In this document: positions 18,254 through 27,912 of the stretch, one piece after another
Layout: each line of letters starts with the position of its first letter
Numbering within the stretch: position 1 is the first letter of the stretch
From: an uncultured Pirellulaceae bacterium
Lineage (GTDB): Bacteria; Planctomycetota; Planctomycetia; Pirellulales; Pirellulaceae
Assembly (NCBI GenBank): GCA_905480545.1
Contig: CAJQQR010000055.1
Span: 1-39,069 of the forward strand
Length of the DNA stretch: 39,069 bases
Direction of reading: 5' to 3'
Made by a program: the position numbers and the translations under genes
Notes under the pieces: generated by a model
Databases searched by the model: none
What the model was told of the DNA's origin: nothing
Seen by the model: the letters and a program-made list of their open reading frames with translations, nothing else

Positions 18254-20587
18254 ATGACAGTCATTCAGCAAAAATTGAGACAGCTCCGAACACGCGTCAA
18301 GACGATCGTGGTCGCTGATACGTTGCTGTCGATTGTCATCTGCGCTGCAATCGGATTTGCCGTAGCTTTTTGCTTCGATTATTCACCGGTCTGGTTGGGC
18401 ATGACCGAGTTGCCTGTGATTCCGCGAACAATCATGCTGGTTGGGATTATCGGGGCAGCCATTTATTTGTTGGCGACTCGTGGTATTGGTCGACTTCGAA
18501 CCAAAATATCGGATGAAAGCCTAAAGCTGCTCGTAGAACGTCGCTATCCAGAATTTTCGGACTCATTATTGACACTAAACACACCTGATGAGGAGTGCGA
18601 AGAAACGCCACGACATCGATTTATGCTGGACGTCGCCGAACGCGATGCTATCGCGAAAATGGAAGGTGTTAACGTTAACCAAGTTGTGTCATATGATGCG
18701 ATCAAAGGAAAGCTGGTAGCGGCACTTCTACTTTTACTGAGTTTTTCCGCGGCGTTTTGGGTTGCGCCCGATCTTATGTCCAAAGGCTTTAGCAGAGCGT
18801 TTTTGCTTTCACAAGTATCGTTACCCAGGCAATCGTCGCTGCTAAATGCGCGGATACGCGTTTTCAACGACGACGAGTTTATTGTCAGAGTTCTACCGCT
18901 GGAGTTTCATTCGTTGCAATCCAACACCGTCACGCGACTGGCGGTTGGTTCACGCATCGAAATTTCGGTTGATGCAGTCGCGAAAGATGGAAAACGGGAA
19001 TTCAAAATTCCTCGAAGCTGTAGGCTTCGTTACCAGTTGAATGATGGGCATCGGGGTTCGGTGGTCATGGATCAGGCAAAACGGGGTGGAGATGGATCGG
19101 TATCGTTCGCTACAAAAAAGGGCACCCTTGATGGAATGGTTTCGGACGGAAAGGTTTGGATCCAAGGTTTCGACTGCACGATTGGGCCATTTGCGGTCGA
19201 GTGGGTTGATGAACCAACGGTTGTGTCGTTAACCAAATCGTGCACCTTTCCGGAATATCTAGTTGAACATTCGGTTCTTTGGCAGAACGGGATCACGCCC
19301 TTGCTGAACAACGAGAGTCTGCCCGTCGGAACTGCAATGGAACTGATTGCAAAAACGAATCGATCGAATCTTTCGACGGTGATTGTTTGGGATCACCAGG
19401 CCGATCGAAGGATCGAACCTTCAATGTTTGTCAGTCTGGAAACAGAAGTCCGAATTCCAGTTATGATCGATACCGAGTTGGTTGACCTTTCTATTGCGAT
19501 GGTCGACTCGGATGGAATCGCTTCACCGAAGGCGACTCGAATTCGCGTGAGCGGGATTGTTGATCGTCCACCTTCTCTGGCGGTGACACCGATAGGCATC
19601 GGTGCGTCGATTACAGAGAACGTAAAAATACCTATTGAAATTACGGCGTCCGACGAGTTCGGCATCGCGTCAGGCCACATTGATCTTGTAAACGACGGAG
19701 AGATTATTGCTTCGAAGCGTTTCTCTTGGGGATCGGAGAACCGACGAATGGTAGTGGTTGATTTGCGTGATTTGCGTCGAACCGATGCTATGGCAATTGC
19801 GCCTGATTCGAAGGGTTCCTCAAGGCTTCTGCTGCAGACGTTTTTGTCGGATTGGAACTCGAAAAACCCAGAGGCAAATGGACAAGAGTACGACTTCGAA
19901 ATCGTTTCGGAAATCAAGTTCTTGCAATTAGTAGAGCGTGAAGAAGCGGGATTGCGAAAACGACTGGAGGGGGTGAGAGCGGAGCTGGAAGGATCTCGAG
20001 GGCTGCTCCTGATGCACCGAACAGCATCATCGACGGGTGAAGAAAAATTTAAACTGGCCTCGTCGCCCATTTGGTTGCAGCGTGTCCGATTGCAGGCCCA
20101 AAAATCGTCACTCGAAATAAACGACATATCCAATGCGTTTGGGCGATTGATTGATCAGTTAGAAAACAATCGGGTTGAAGTAACAAAGAAACAGGGAAGA
20201 TTAGTCAACGACGTAAAGTTACCGCTATTGGCTTTGGTTGAGACAGAATTTTCCAAGTTTTCGTCCATGCTTCAAAGCGAAGCGACGCGTATTCGAGCAA
20301 CGCTGCCAAATCCGAAGGAGAAATCGAATTCAAATGAATCGCCAGAAAGTAACACAGCAGGCAGTAAGGAAACAAAAGAACCTTTTTCCGAGGCTGCGGA
20401 ACAGTTATTGTCGGAACATACGGCAATTATAAATCGGCTCGATGCTATCATTCAACGGTTGGCAAAATTTGAATCATACGGTGAATTGCTTGATGTCGTC
20501 CGAGGCCTGATCGATGAGCAAAAGGGTCTGATCGATCAGACACAAAAAGAACGAGATCGGAAAGCGTTTGACAGCTTGTTGGATTAG
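18254..20587 (+). CDS. DUF4175-like membrane-anchored protein
   Basis: 777 residues. Two N-terminal hydrophobic segments (about 20-42 and 58-75) are followed by a long, mostly extracytoplasmic region of beta-rich composition. The block VDRPPSLAVTPIGIGASITENVKIPIEITASDEFGI (about 435-472) resembles the repeat-like part of large DUF4175-type proteins found in these operons. The last 200 residues are helical and charged, with a short Ser/Asn/Glu-rich linker (KSNSNESPESN) and a coiled-coil-like end. The gap of 173 bases after the VWA gene holds no clear promoter. The function is unknown; the family assignment comes from organisation and weak similarity. Confidence 0.7.
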   Translation: MTVIQQKLRQLRTRVKTIVVADTLLSIVICAAIGFAVAFCFDYSPVWLGMTELPVIPRTIMLVGIIGAAIYLLATRGIGRLRTKISDESLKLLVERRYPEFSDSLLTLNTPDEECEETPRHRFMLDVAERDAIAKMEGVNVNQVVSYDAIKGKLVAALLLLLSFSAAFWVAPDLMSKGFSRAFLLSQVSLPRQSSLLNARIRVFNDDEFIVRVLPLEFHSLQSNTVTRLAVGSRIEISVDAVAKDGKREFKIPRSCRLRYQLNDGHRGSVVMDQAKRGGDGSVSFATKKGTLDGMVSDGKVWIQGFDCTIGPFAVEWVDEPTVVSLTKSCTFPEYLVEHSVLWQNGITPLLNNESLPVGTAMELIAKTNRSNLSTVIVWDHQADRRIEPSMFVSLETEVRIPVMIDTELVDLSIAMVDSDGIASPKATRIRVSGIVDRPPSLAVTPIGIGASITENVKIPIEITASDEFGIASGHIDLVNDGEIIASKRFSWGSENRRMVVVDLRDLRRTDAMAIAPDSKGSSRLLLQTFLSDWNSKNPEANGQEYDFEIVSEIKFLQLVEREEAGLRKRLEGVRAELEGSRGLLLMHRTASSTGEEKFKLASSPIWLQRVRLQAQKSSLEINDISNAFGRLIDQLENNRVEVTKKQGRLVNDVKLPLLALVETEFSKFSSMLQSEATRIRATLPNPKEKSNSNESPESNTAGSKETKEPFSEAAEQLLSEHTAIINRLDAIIQRLAKFESYGELLDVVRGLIDEQKGLIDQTQKERDRKAFDSLLD

Positions 20588-20909
20588 GCCGACCGCTCGG
20601 ATAGAGCGGAGGACTCATGAGACCGTTTGTATCGTTTGCGAACTTGGTTGAATCAAATCCGTCACGGTTTTCTTCAGACTTATCCAGCGCAATGAAACGA
20701 AGCAGTCACCGAGGGCTTTTGGAGATGAAACGCCCAAAATCATCTAAGACAAAAAAACAACGTATTTCGGGACATTTGTTGTTTCGTGCTTACTCTTAAA
20801 GATTCAACGCGTTCCGGATCGTGGTTGCGACCTAAAGCAACCGATATTAGTGGAATGTGGGGGGATAGGTTAGAATAGCGGTCAGACCGAAACTGAGACG
20901 GAAGAGTTC
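20588..20909 (+). other. Intergenic region, 322 bases, two hairpins and a possible promoter
   Basis: A hairpin (CCGCTC 20593-20598 with GAGCGG 20604-20609) lies right after the previous stop but lacks a T run. A second (GGTTGC 20823-20828 with GCAACC 20837-20842) precedes a -10-like TAGAAT at 20871-20876. A matching -35 is poor (TTAGTG at 20847). A 60-codon frame at 20617-20799 shows no gene-like features. The region may hold an internal promoter for the second half of the operon. Confidence 0.4.
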
Positions 20910-22523
20910 GTGACATCTATAACAACGACATCAAATTTCCAAGGGCGATCGCAGAATTTGCATCGTCTACAGTTCGTTGCGTTTCGATTTCTGATTTGCA
21001 TCTTCGTGTGTTGGATGCAGTCATCATCCCAAGCATTTTGTCAGCAACTTGAATTGGAGTTAAAAGCCCGTCAGCAAGTGTTTCTGAACAACTTGACATT
21101 GTTGGAAAAAAAATTGCTGGTTCTTAGCGATTTTGAAAGTGAGCGTAACCAGTCGCGATCGGACTTGCTAAAAAAGGGGTTGCAGCTGTCGCAAACCAAA
21201 GAGTTGCTGGTTCGGGTTCGCGAAGCAACTCGGTTGATCGAAAGCGGAAAATCAAGTGAGCTTCGCAAAGCGATCGAAATTCAAAAATCGGTTCTTTCGG
21301 ATCTAGTCTCTCTCTATTCACTTTTGGAAAGTGAAAACCCTCAGAAATCGGCAAGGGAAAAACAGGCTAAAGTTCGAAAACGAATTGACCTTATCGAGCA
21401 AATTATTCGACAGCAGCGGTCGGTTAGGGATATTGCCCAAGCGGAATCCAAGACGGATATCCAACAGCTTAAGACGATGCAGGAAAACGTTAAACGGCAA
21501 ACGTCGAACGTCGTGGAAGAATTAAACAGCGAACTTGTTGAAAATCAGAAGTCGACAATTGAGGAGTCTTCGGTTGAAAAAATGAATTCCGGCGACAAAG
21601 ACAAGCAGTCGGATTCTCGAAATACAGATTTAGAAAAAGACAATCAAGTTGGTACAAGTGAACAGCAGGGAAAGTCGAAATCGCCCGATGAACGAATCGT
21701 AAAAAATCTTGGTGACGCGACCCAAAAAATGTCGGACGTTGATCGGGAACTGAATGCCAAAAAACTGGCTGAATCGCGTGTCAAAATGGAAGAGGCGGAA
21801 GAGGAACTTGGCAAAGCTAAAGAGGAATTGGAAAATATTCTTCGCCAAGAACGCGAGGAGGAAGTCGAATCGACTCTGCGTTCGCTAGAAGAGCGTTTTA
21901 AGCTCATGCTACAAATGCAGTTGGAATTGAATTCTAAAACAGTTGCACTTTTCGAAGCGACAAAACCGGAAAGTGAAAGGGCAATCGAATCATTTGGAAT
22001 TGCCTCGCTTCAAAAAAAGGGAATGCTTGAAGCGGATAAAGCGCTCTTGATGTTGGATGAAGAAGGCAGTTCCTACGCGGTCGCAGGTACGTTACGGCAA
22101 ATCCGTTCCGATATGCAACGCATTAAATCGCAGCTAGAAATTGCGAAAGTCGATTCGATCACACTGTCGTTACAAAAGGAAGTCGTCGGTGGACTCAACG
22201 ATTTGGTTGCGGCGTTACAAGCAGAGCAAGAAGAAAACCAAAAAGAGAATCAGGGGGCTACTCCTGATGCTGGTGGTGCGAGTCAGCAGGTAGAACAACG
22301 ACCGTTGTTACAGAAAATAGCAGAACTCAAAATCATTCGGCAGGTGCAGGTACGACTTAATGCCAGGCATAAGCTTTACGCAAAAAAACTGGCGGACGAT
22401 GCCAATCCGGATGTAGTCAACACCATTTCTGCGTTAACAAAAGAGTTGAGCGAACGTCAAAAATTGCTTCAGGAGATGACCATTAAGCTGAATTCGGAGA
22501 CTCAAGAGACTCGGTCACCCTAA
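20910..22523 (+). CDS. Exported coiled-coil protein of unknown function
   Basis: 537 residues starting at GTG 20910 with a GGAAGAG element upstream. Residues about 20-45 (RFLICIFVCWMQSSSQAFC) form a signal peptide or anchor. Almost all the rest is charged and heptad-like: long helical stretches at about 50-190 and 265-350, broken by a polar Ser/Lys/Asp/Glu-rich linker (about 215-255). I see no enzyme motif. Its place between the DUF4175-like and TPR-like genes suggests a structural or adaptor role in the envelope complex built by the MoxR/VWA genes. That role is inferred. Confidence 0.72.
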   Translation: MTSITTTSNFQGRSQNLHRLQFVAFRFLICIFVCWMQSSSQAFCQQLELELKARQQVFLNNLTLLEKKLLVLSDFESERNQSRSDLLKKGLQLSQTKELLVRVREATRLIESGKSSELRKAIEIQKSVLSDLVSLYSLLESENPQKSAREKQAKVRKRIDLIEQIIRQQRSVRDIAQAESKTDIQQLKTMQENVKRQTSNVVEELNSELVENQKSTIEESSVEKMNSGDKDKQSDSRNTDLEKDNQVGTSEQQGKSKSPDERIVKNLGDATQKMSDVDRELNAKKLAESRVKMEEAEEELGKAKEELENILRQEREEEVESTLRSLEERFKLMLQMQLELNSKTVALFEATKPESERAIESFGIASLQKKGMLEADKALLMLDEEGSSYAVAGTLRQIRSDMQRIKSQLEIAKVDSITLSLQKEVVGGLNDLVAALQAEQEENQKENQGATPDAGGASQQVEQRPLLQKIAELKIIRQVQVRLNARHKLYAKKLADDANPDVVNTISALTKELSERQKLLQEMTIKLNSETQETRSP

Positions 22524-22570
22524 ATCTGATTTTTTACCATGTCAAAAATTTCGAACCACAGTACGAATTG

Positions 22571-23764
22571 ATGCAACGTCCGCCGGAAATTTTATTTGAA
22601 GTGTTTTCAAAAGCGAAAAGTGGATGCGCTCGTTTGAAGGTGCCCGCGTTGGTCATTGATTTCTCGTGGACTGCGTCGCGAATCTGCGTTCTATTTGTCG
22701 TCAGCTGGTTCATGGTTCTTTCTTCGATTTCCGTTGACGCGCAGGATAGCGAGCAAGATGCACGCCCTGCCGTGGAAAGAAATAAGGAGAATGACGAGCA
22801 GGTAGCAAAGGACAAAGTTGTCTACAAATGGCCACTTGTTGATCATCGCAGTTTTCTGTCATCGATGTCCAAGTGGTTGGAAGAAAAGTATCCGGCCTCG
22901 GATAAGGATAAATTGATAAAAAAGTTGGAGAATGTTTTTGAGGATCGAACGGATCGGACACGAAGTTTCGCGAAATGGTTGGATCATATCGACCCAGAAG
23001 TTGCCGCCATCCATCAGCAGCTTCGAATGTCACCAGCAACAGTGGAACCTGAGTCGTTTGCGGTTGCTGGTGACGAGTGGATTCGCGCATCAATGGAGCT
23101 TTATCATGCCGTTCAACTTGCAAAATCGTCGTTGCATGACGAATCGGTTTTGGTTTTAAAGGAAATAAACCAAGAGTTTTTAATTGATCCGGGGACTTAT
23201 TTTTTTTACCGTGGCATTTGTGATCGTCAGTTAATCAAGATGGAGTCTGCAAAAGCGTCGTTTCGGGTGGTGCTTCGACATCAAAATCAGTTGCCGATTC
23301 GATATCTTTCTTTGGCTGGGATGATGCTCGTTGATTTGGAAAAACATCAACCAGATTCTCTTTCGGAAGTATCACGTTTGATGGCTGATGCCCAGCGAAG
23401 GCAGTCGTTAGAACGTCACACCGAGAAGGTGCTGGAACAAGAGGATGAAATTGTAAAGACGCTTGACAAAGTGATTGAACGGCTAGAGCAACAGAAGCGG
23501 AAAATGCAGGCCGCATCGGACCCAAGTTCACGGCCAAGTGGTGGTCAGAATGCAAAGCCAACTCAGTCCGAACAAGTTCCTGGTGGCCAAAATGCGAAAG
23601 GCATTGTTGAGTCAAAAAATCAGTCAAAAGAAGGTGACTGGGGGGCGATGCAGCGTAATGCCAAAACGATTGCGGTTTCGAATCTTGTACGAGATCTGCC
23701 GCCGCATTATCGGACATTAATTGAAGCCTACTTTCAAAAGCTCGCCGAGGAAAAGAATGATTAG
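22571..23764 (+). CDS. Exported TPR-like/BatC-like protein
   Basis: 397 residues from ATG 22571, directly after an in-frame TTG. A hydrophobic segment (about 37-55, ICVLFVVSWFMVLSSISVDA) suggests a signal peptide with a long N-region. The segment at about 170-255 (ELYHAVQLAKSSLHDESVLVLKEINQEFLIDPGTYFFYRGICDRQLIKMESAKASF and after) reads as helical TPR-like repeats. A coiled coil and a Gln/Ser/Pro-rich linker follow. The C-terminal block, about 35 residues ending DLPPHYRTLIEAYFQKLAEE, resembles the ends of other planctomycete Bat-operon proteins. It overlaps the next gene by 8 bases. A scaffold role is inferred. Confidence 0.65.
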   Translation: MQRPPEILFEVFSKAKSGCARLKVPALVIDFSWTASRICVLFVVSWFMVLSSISVDAQDSEQDARPAVERNKENDEQVAKDKVVYKWPLVDHRSFLSSMSKWLEEKYPASDKDKLIKKLENVFEDRTDRTRSFAKWLDHIDPEVAAIHQQLRMSPATVEPESFAVAGDEWIRASMELYHAVQLAKSSLHDESVLVLKEINQEFLIDPGTYFFYRGICDRQLIKMESAKASFRVVLRHQNQLPIRYLSLAGMMLVDLEKHQPDSLSEVSRLMADAQRRQSLERHTEKVLEQEDEIVKTLDKVIERLEQQKRKMQAASDPSSRPSGGQNAKPTQSEQVPGGQNAKGIVESKNQSKEGDWGAMQRNAKTIAVSNLVRDLPPHYRTLIEAYFQKLAEEKND

Positions 23765-25031
23765 TCTTGCATTCATTTCGTTGCTTTGCGTTTCACCCCA
23801 AAACGTGAATGCTGTTACGCTGATAAACGGCGAAGTTCTCAAATTTGATTCCATCGCTGTTGCCGATAATCAACTAAAACTGACCAGAAACGAATTGACG
23901 CAATCCATCAACGCGGAACAGGTTGATGGTATTGGCTTTGCAAAAACAAAGGTATTAGACGCTGCCTTTAAGGTGCGAACGCAACTTGCAAACGGCTCCA
24001 GTTTGTCCAGCCGCTCGTTTAGATTAGAGGGGGATCTCGTCAGGTTGATTGTTGATCCAGCTCCAAAGCAAAACGGGGAGGCGATCGCCGTCGGAGTTTC
24101 TCGATCATTAATTGGATCCATTAAATTGGATGAATCAATTTCAGATTCTGATTGGAAGAAAATCCTTGCGATTGAGATCGACTCCGACGGTTTGATTCTT
24201 GAACGCGACGGTGAATTGGATATTTTGGAAGGGATTATTAAATCGATCAACAAAGATTCGGTTCAATTCGATTTTCAAGGGCGGGTGAATGACGTCAAGC
24301 TGTCTCGGTTGGTTGGCGTCAGTTTCTTTCAACCAAAACGTAAATTCAATACGCTACTTTCCATCCAAGACGTTTTTGGAAACACATTTTTTGGTTCCAA
24401 GCTAGAAATGGATGAATCAAACGTAAAGCTAAACGTAGACGAAAACTTGTTCGTGACGATGCCCAATGCGATCGTTGCAAATATTGATTTTTCGGCGGGG
24501 CGTTACGTTTACTTGAGCCAACTAAGTCCCATCGCAGTGGAATGGAAGCCGTTTTTTCGCTCTACCTTAGAAGACGAAGATGTTGAAGAATTGTTGAAAT
24601 CGACTTTGTCCACTCGGAAATGTTGGACAGTTGATGCCTCTTTCGGCAAGCCGCTCAGCTTGAAGTCAAGAGAAATCGTCACGCGTTCCAATCCAACAGG
24701 GCGAATTGATTTCAAAAATGGTGTTTCCGTAATTGGCGGCAGCAACATGGTATTTCCGGTTCCTGAAGAGGCGAGACAATTCACCGCAATGACTGGGATT
24801 CAGCGTGATGCGAATCCTGCAGGGGCCGTGTTTTTGCAAATAAAGGTCGATGGAAAAATTTTGTTTGAAAAGGCAATTGCGGCTAGTGATAAAATACCTA
24901 CGGCCATCGCGATTGATTTGCCAATTGCAGCTGATGGTGTCGAGCGACGCATCACCATTGATGTCGGATATGGGGCAGGGCGGCAGGTTGGCGATGTCTT
25001 GAGCATCTGCAACGCGAGGTTCTCGAAATGA
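23757..25031 (+). CDS. Exported NPCBM-domain protein
   Basis: 424 residues from ATG 23757. A TTG start at 23721 would add 12 residues before a clear signal peptide (MISLAFISLLCVSPQNVNA), so ATG is preferred. The N-terminal 250 residues look beta-rich with repeated hydrophobic/charged strands and no motif I recognise. The last 140 residues match the NPCBM (novel putative carbohydrate-binding module) pattern: FTAMTGIQRDANPAGAVFLQIKVDGKILFE and ITIDVGYGAGRQVGDVLSICNARF. Such modules are common in planctomycete envelope proteins. The stop overlaps the HtrA start as ATGA. Confidence 0.75.
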   Translation: MISLAFISLLCVSPQNVNAVTLINGEVLKFDSIAVADNQLKLTRNELTQSINAEQVDGIGFAKTKVLDAAFKVRTQLANGSSLSSRSFRLEGDLVRLIVDPAPKQNGEAIAVGVSRSLIGSIKLDESISDSDWKKILAIEIDSDGLILERDGELDILEGIIKSINKDSVQFDFQGRVNDVKLSRLVGVSFFQPKRKFNTLLSIQDVFGNTFFGSKLEMDESNVKLNVDENLFVTMPNAIVANIDFSAGRYVYLSQLSPIAVEWKPFFRSTLEDEDVEELLKSTLSTRKCWTVDASFGKPLSLKSREIVTRSNPTGRIDFKNGVSVIGGSNMVFPVPEEARQFTAMTGIQRDANPAGAVFLQIKVDGKILFEKAIAASDKIPTAIAIDLPIAADGVERRITIDVGYGAGRQVGDVLSICNARFSK

Positions 25032-26908
25032 CCAACCAACGTCAATGGATCGTGATCGCTCGCGGTTTGTCTATATTGTTTGAGAAAAAGCGAAACAAAC
25101 CGGAACGTACATCGGTTACTTATCGATTGCGTTTAGAGCAGAAATACTTAACGCCCGCGTTGGCCGTTGTTCTCGCAGTGATCTCTATTCCGGATTTGCT
25201 GTTAGCCCAGGTTCCCCGCCAATTAGCAGAAAGCGAAGAGTCACGTGTTAATGTAATTTCTGATGCGAGGAAATCGACGGTTTGCATTTTTTCAACGGAC
25301 GGGGCAGGCGGTGGTTCGGGGGTTATTATTGACTCCAGCGGATATGCGTTAACAAACTATCATGTTGCTGACCCATGTGGCGAACATTTGCATTGTGGAT
25401 TGGATGACGGTCAGCTCTATGACGCAGTGATCGTTGGCATCGATCCCGTGGGCGATTTGGCGATGATCAAATTGTTGGGCGGAAATGATTTTCACGCTGC
25501 ATCAATTGGCGATAGCGATTTGATAAACGTGGGCGATACATGTTATGCAATTGGTAATCCGTTTCTGTTGGCGACTGACTTCCAACCAACGGTAACCATG
25601 GGAATCATCTCGGGCGTGAATCGATATCAATTCCCTTCGGGAACGTTGTTGGAGTATCCTGACTGCATTCAAACCGACGCGGCCATTAATCCTGGCAACT
25701 CCGGCGGTCCGTTATTTAATGCATCAGGTGAGCTGATAGGGATCAACGGACGTGGTTCATTTGAAAAACGTGGTCGTGTTAACGTTGGGGTTGGATACGC
25801 AATTTCAATTAATCAGGCAATGAATTTCGCTGGTACCTTACGGAGCGGTGGAATCCTTGATCATGCGTCGCTCGGAGCGGTTGTTGCGACAGCGTCTGAC
25901 AGGAAGGTTCGTGTGATTGAAATTGACTCAGCGAGCGATGCGTATCGAAAAGGCCTGCGATACGACGACGAAATCATTTCAGCCGCTGGAAGAAAAATCG
26001 AGTCGACGAATGATCTGAAAAATATCCTCGGGACATTCCCGCCTCATTGGAAAATCCCTTTGACTTTTCGTAACGAAAAATCAGAGCAGGAGATCGTCGT
26101 TCAGCTAACAAGTGCTCATTCGAAGCAAGAGTTATTGAAAAAGCTTTCTCCCAAACCCAAAGCAGTCGATTTGGCTTTGGAACCTAGGTCCATTCCAAAG
26201 GTTGTTTTAGAAAAATATTTGTCTCGGCGTGGGTTCGCCAATTTCTTTTTTCATAACCTGGAGCGGGATCGTGTGCTCCAGGGAATTAGGAAGTCCGTCA
26301 CTATCGCACGGTCTGATGTTTCAATTGCAATACAAGGTAAGACCCAGCTGGATTCATTCGTAGCAGTACTTCAGCGCGAAAAGACTGGATTAAAGATAGG
26401 CGATGATGCATTCACGCTCTCAGCCGAGTCCGCACTTGAATATCAAACACGACCCAAAAAATCGGGAGGACTACTGAATTTGTTGACTGTTTGGCGATCT
26501 TTGCTGTTTGATAATGGAAAAATAGAAAATCTTTCTCAGCGGAACTTGGTTTCCCGATACGTTGGTACGGGACCGTTTGTGTTCGCTGGAGAAACGAATG
26601 TCGGTACAAAGTGGAAAGAGCGAAAGCAATATGACGTGTTGCGGGTTGCCGTCGATGGAACCGTAACCGATTTTTTTGTCGACGAAAACTATGAAATCGT
26701 GGCCGCCGAGTATTTCTCGTTTCCAGAGGCCGATAGCTGTGTTGTTCAATTCTCTAACTACGAATTTTTTGATGGAATTGGGAGACTTCCCAAAACATTC
26801 AAAGTTATTTTTCGCGAGAAAACATTCGCCGAGATTGATGTGAAATCGTATCTGGCAAAGCAAGTTAATGACGGGGCGTTTTCGCGAGAAAAAGAGGGAG
26901 ATAAATGA
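25028..26908 (+). CDS. HtrA/DegP-like serine protease with PDZ domain, intact triad
   Basis: 626 residues. A membrane segment at about 41-60 follows a 40-residue basic N-region, so the protein is likely anchored or exported. The trypsin-like domain keeps His112 (TNYHV), Asp143 (GIDPVGDLAMIK) and Ser225 (NPGNSGGPLF). A PDZ domain lies at about 285-365 (LGAVVAT to EIVVQL). The last 250 residues (about 375-626) are beta-rich and unlike classical HtrA; I do not recognise them. It is the first of three HtrA-like genes in tandem, each overlapping the next by four bases. Likely role: protein quality control in the periplasm. Confidence 0.9.
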   Translation: MTNQRQWIVIARGLSILFEKKRNKPERTSVTYRLRLEQKYLTPALAVVLAVISIPDLLLAQVPRQLAESEESRVNVISDARKSTVCIFSTDGAGGGSGVIIDSSGYALTNYHVADPCGEHLHCGLDDGQLYDAVIVGIDPVGDLAMIKLLGGNDFHAASIGDSDLINVGDTCYAIGNPFLLATDFQPTVTMGIISGVNRYQFPSGTLLEYPDCIQTDAAINPGNSGGPLFNASGELIGINGRGSFEKRGRVNVGVGYAISINQAMNFAGTLRSGGILDHASLGAVVATASDRKVRVIEIDSASDAYRKGLRYDDEIISAAGRKIESTNDLKNILGTFPPHWKIPLTFRNEKSEQEIVVQLTSAHSKQELLKKLSPKPKAVDLALEPRSIPKVVLEKYLSRRGFANFFFHNLERDRVLQGIRKSVTIARSDVSIAIQGKTQLDSFVAVLQREKTGLKIGDDAFTLSAESALEYQTRPKKSGGLLNLLTVWRSLLFDNGKIENLSQRNLVSRYVGTGPFVFAGETNVGTKWKERKQYDVLRVAVDGTVTDFFVDENYEIVAAEYFSFPEADSCVVQFSNYEFFDGIGRLPKTFKVIFREKTFAEIDVKSYLAKQVNDGAFSREKEGDK

Positions 26909-27912
26909 TCCGTTTTCGTTGTTATTTCTCGATGGTGGTTGGGTTTGCGATAATGAGTGGATCACTTGTCGCTGATGCTCAAATCAAGGTCATCAATCAG
27001 ATGACTCAGCCCAAGTTGGTGAAGGTCTATGGATCCGGCGGAATCAGCGGACTCCATGCGTATCAGAGTGGTTTCTTTGTGAGTCCGGATGGATTGATTG
27101 CTACAACCTGGAGCCATGTTTTGGACGGTGAAACCTCGGTTGTCACTGCTGACGGGCGAAAGTTCAAGACGGAATTCGTTGGAATGGATCCTGGTTTGGA
27201 GGTCGCGTTGTTGAAAATCAAATCGGCGAAAGAAGCTTGTTTTTCACGCAAATCGATTTTAAAAACGCCGTTTACCGGACAGCAATGTTTCTCACTGAGC
27301 AACCTCTTTGGAATTGCTGTTGGCGATGAGCAACAATCCTTGATGAGAGGCACTGTTTCTGCCATCACGAAACTGGATGCGCAATTGGGGAAATATGATT
27401 CTGCATATTCTGGGAAAGTAATTGTGGTGGACTTGATCGCGAATAATCCGGGTGCAGCTGGCGGCGTATTGGTCGATGCTGGCGGTAAGTTTATCGGAAT
27501 GCTTGGAAAAGAACTGCGTGAAAAGAATACGCAAACCTGGCTCAACTATTGTATTCCTGCAGAGTCCATATTTGAGTCAATCGATGCGATAAGGTCAGGA
27601 GAGAGGGTCGAAAACCCCAAAACTAAGCCGGCAACGCCGTTTCAACTAAAGCTGGTAGGCATAGAACTAGTACCCGATGTCTTGCAAAATACGCGGCCAT
27701 TCGTCGACGATGTGATCGATGAATCTCCGGCGTCGAAGCAAGATATTCGGTTGGATGATCTGATTCTCTTTGTTGACCGAAAACCTGTGCGTTCCATACG
27801 CGAGGTCAATGCAGCGCTTTCGAATATTGATAGGGATAGAACTATATCAATTGTTTTACGTCGTGGAGAACAGGTTCTTACAAAGCGTTTATCCCGATTG
27901 GATGATAAATGA
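26905..27912 (+). CDS. HtrA-like pseudoprotease with PDZ domain (Ser and Asp lost)
   Basis: 335 residues with a signal peptide (about 1-25, ending VADA). The fold is that of the trypsin-like domain: GFFVSPDGLIATTWSHV keeps His71. The Asp position is Glu99 (DPGLEVALLKI), and the nucleophile position is Ala185 (NNPGAAGGVL instead of GNSGG). It should therefore not cleave peptides. A PDZ domain follows at about 248-330 (DVIDESPASKQDIRLDDLILFVDRKPVRS). It overlaps both neighbours by ATGA and was probably derived from a duplicated protease; it may regulate or target the active enzyme. Confidence 0.87.
   Translation: MIRFRCYFSMVVGFAIMSGSLVADAQIKVINQMTQPKLVKVYGSGGISGLHAYQSGFFVSPDGLIATTWSHVLDGETSVVTADGRKFKTEFVGMDPGLEVALLKIKSAKEACFSRKSILKTPFTGQQCFSLSNLFGIAVGDEQQSLMRGTVSAITKLDAQLGKYDSAYSGKVIVVDLIANNPGAAGGVLVDAGGKFIGMLGKELREKNTQTWLNYCIPAESIFESIDAIRSGERVENPKTKPATPFQLKLVGIELVPDVLQNTRPFVDDVIDESPASKQDIRLDDLILFVDRKPVRSIREVNAALSNIDRDRTISIVLRRGEQVLTKRLSRLDDK

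Noticed and set aside
20617..20799. 60-codon frame between the DUF4175-like and coiled-coil genes
   Set aside because: Basic low-complexity peptide with no homology signal; the region looks like a leader with hairpins and a promoter.
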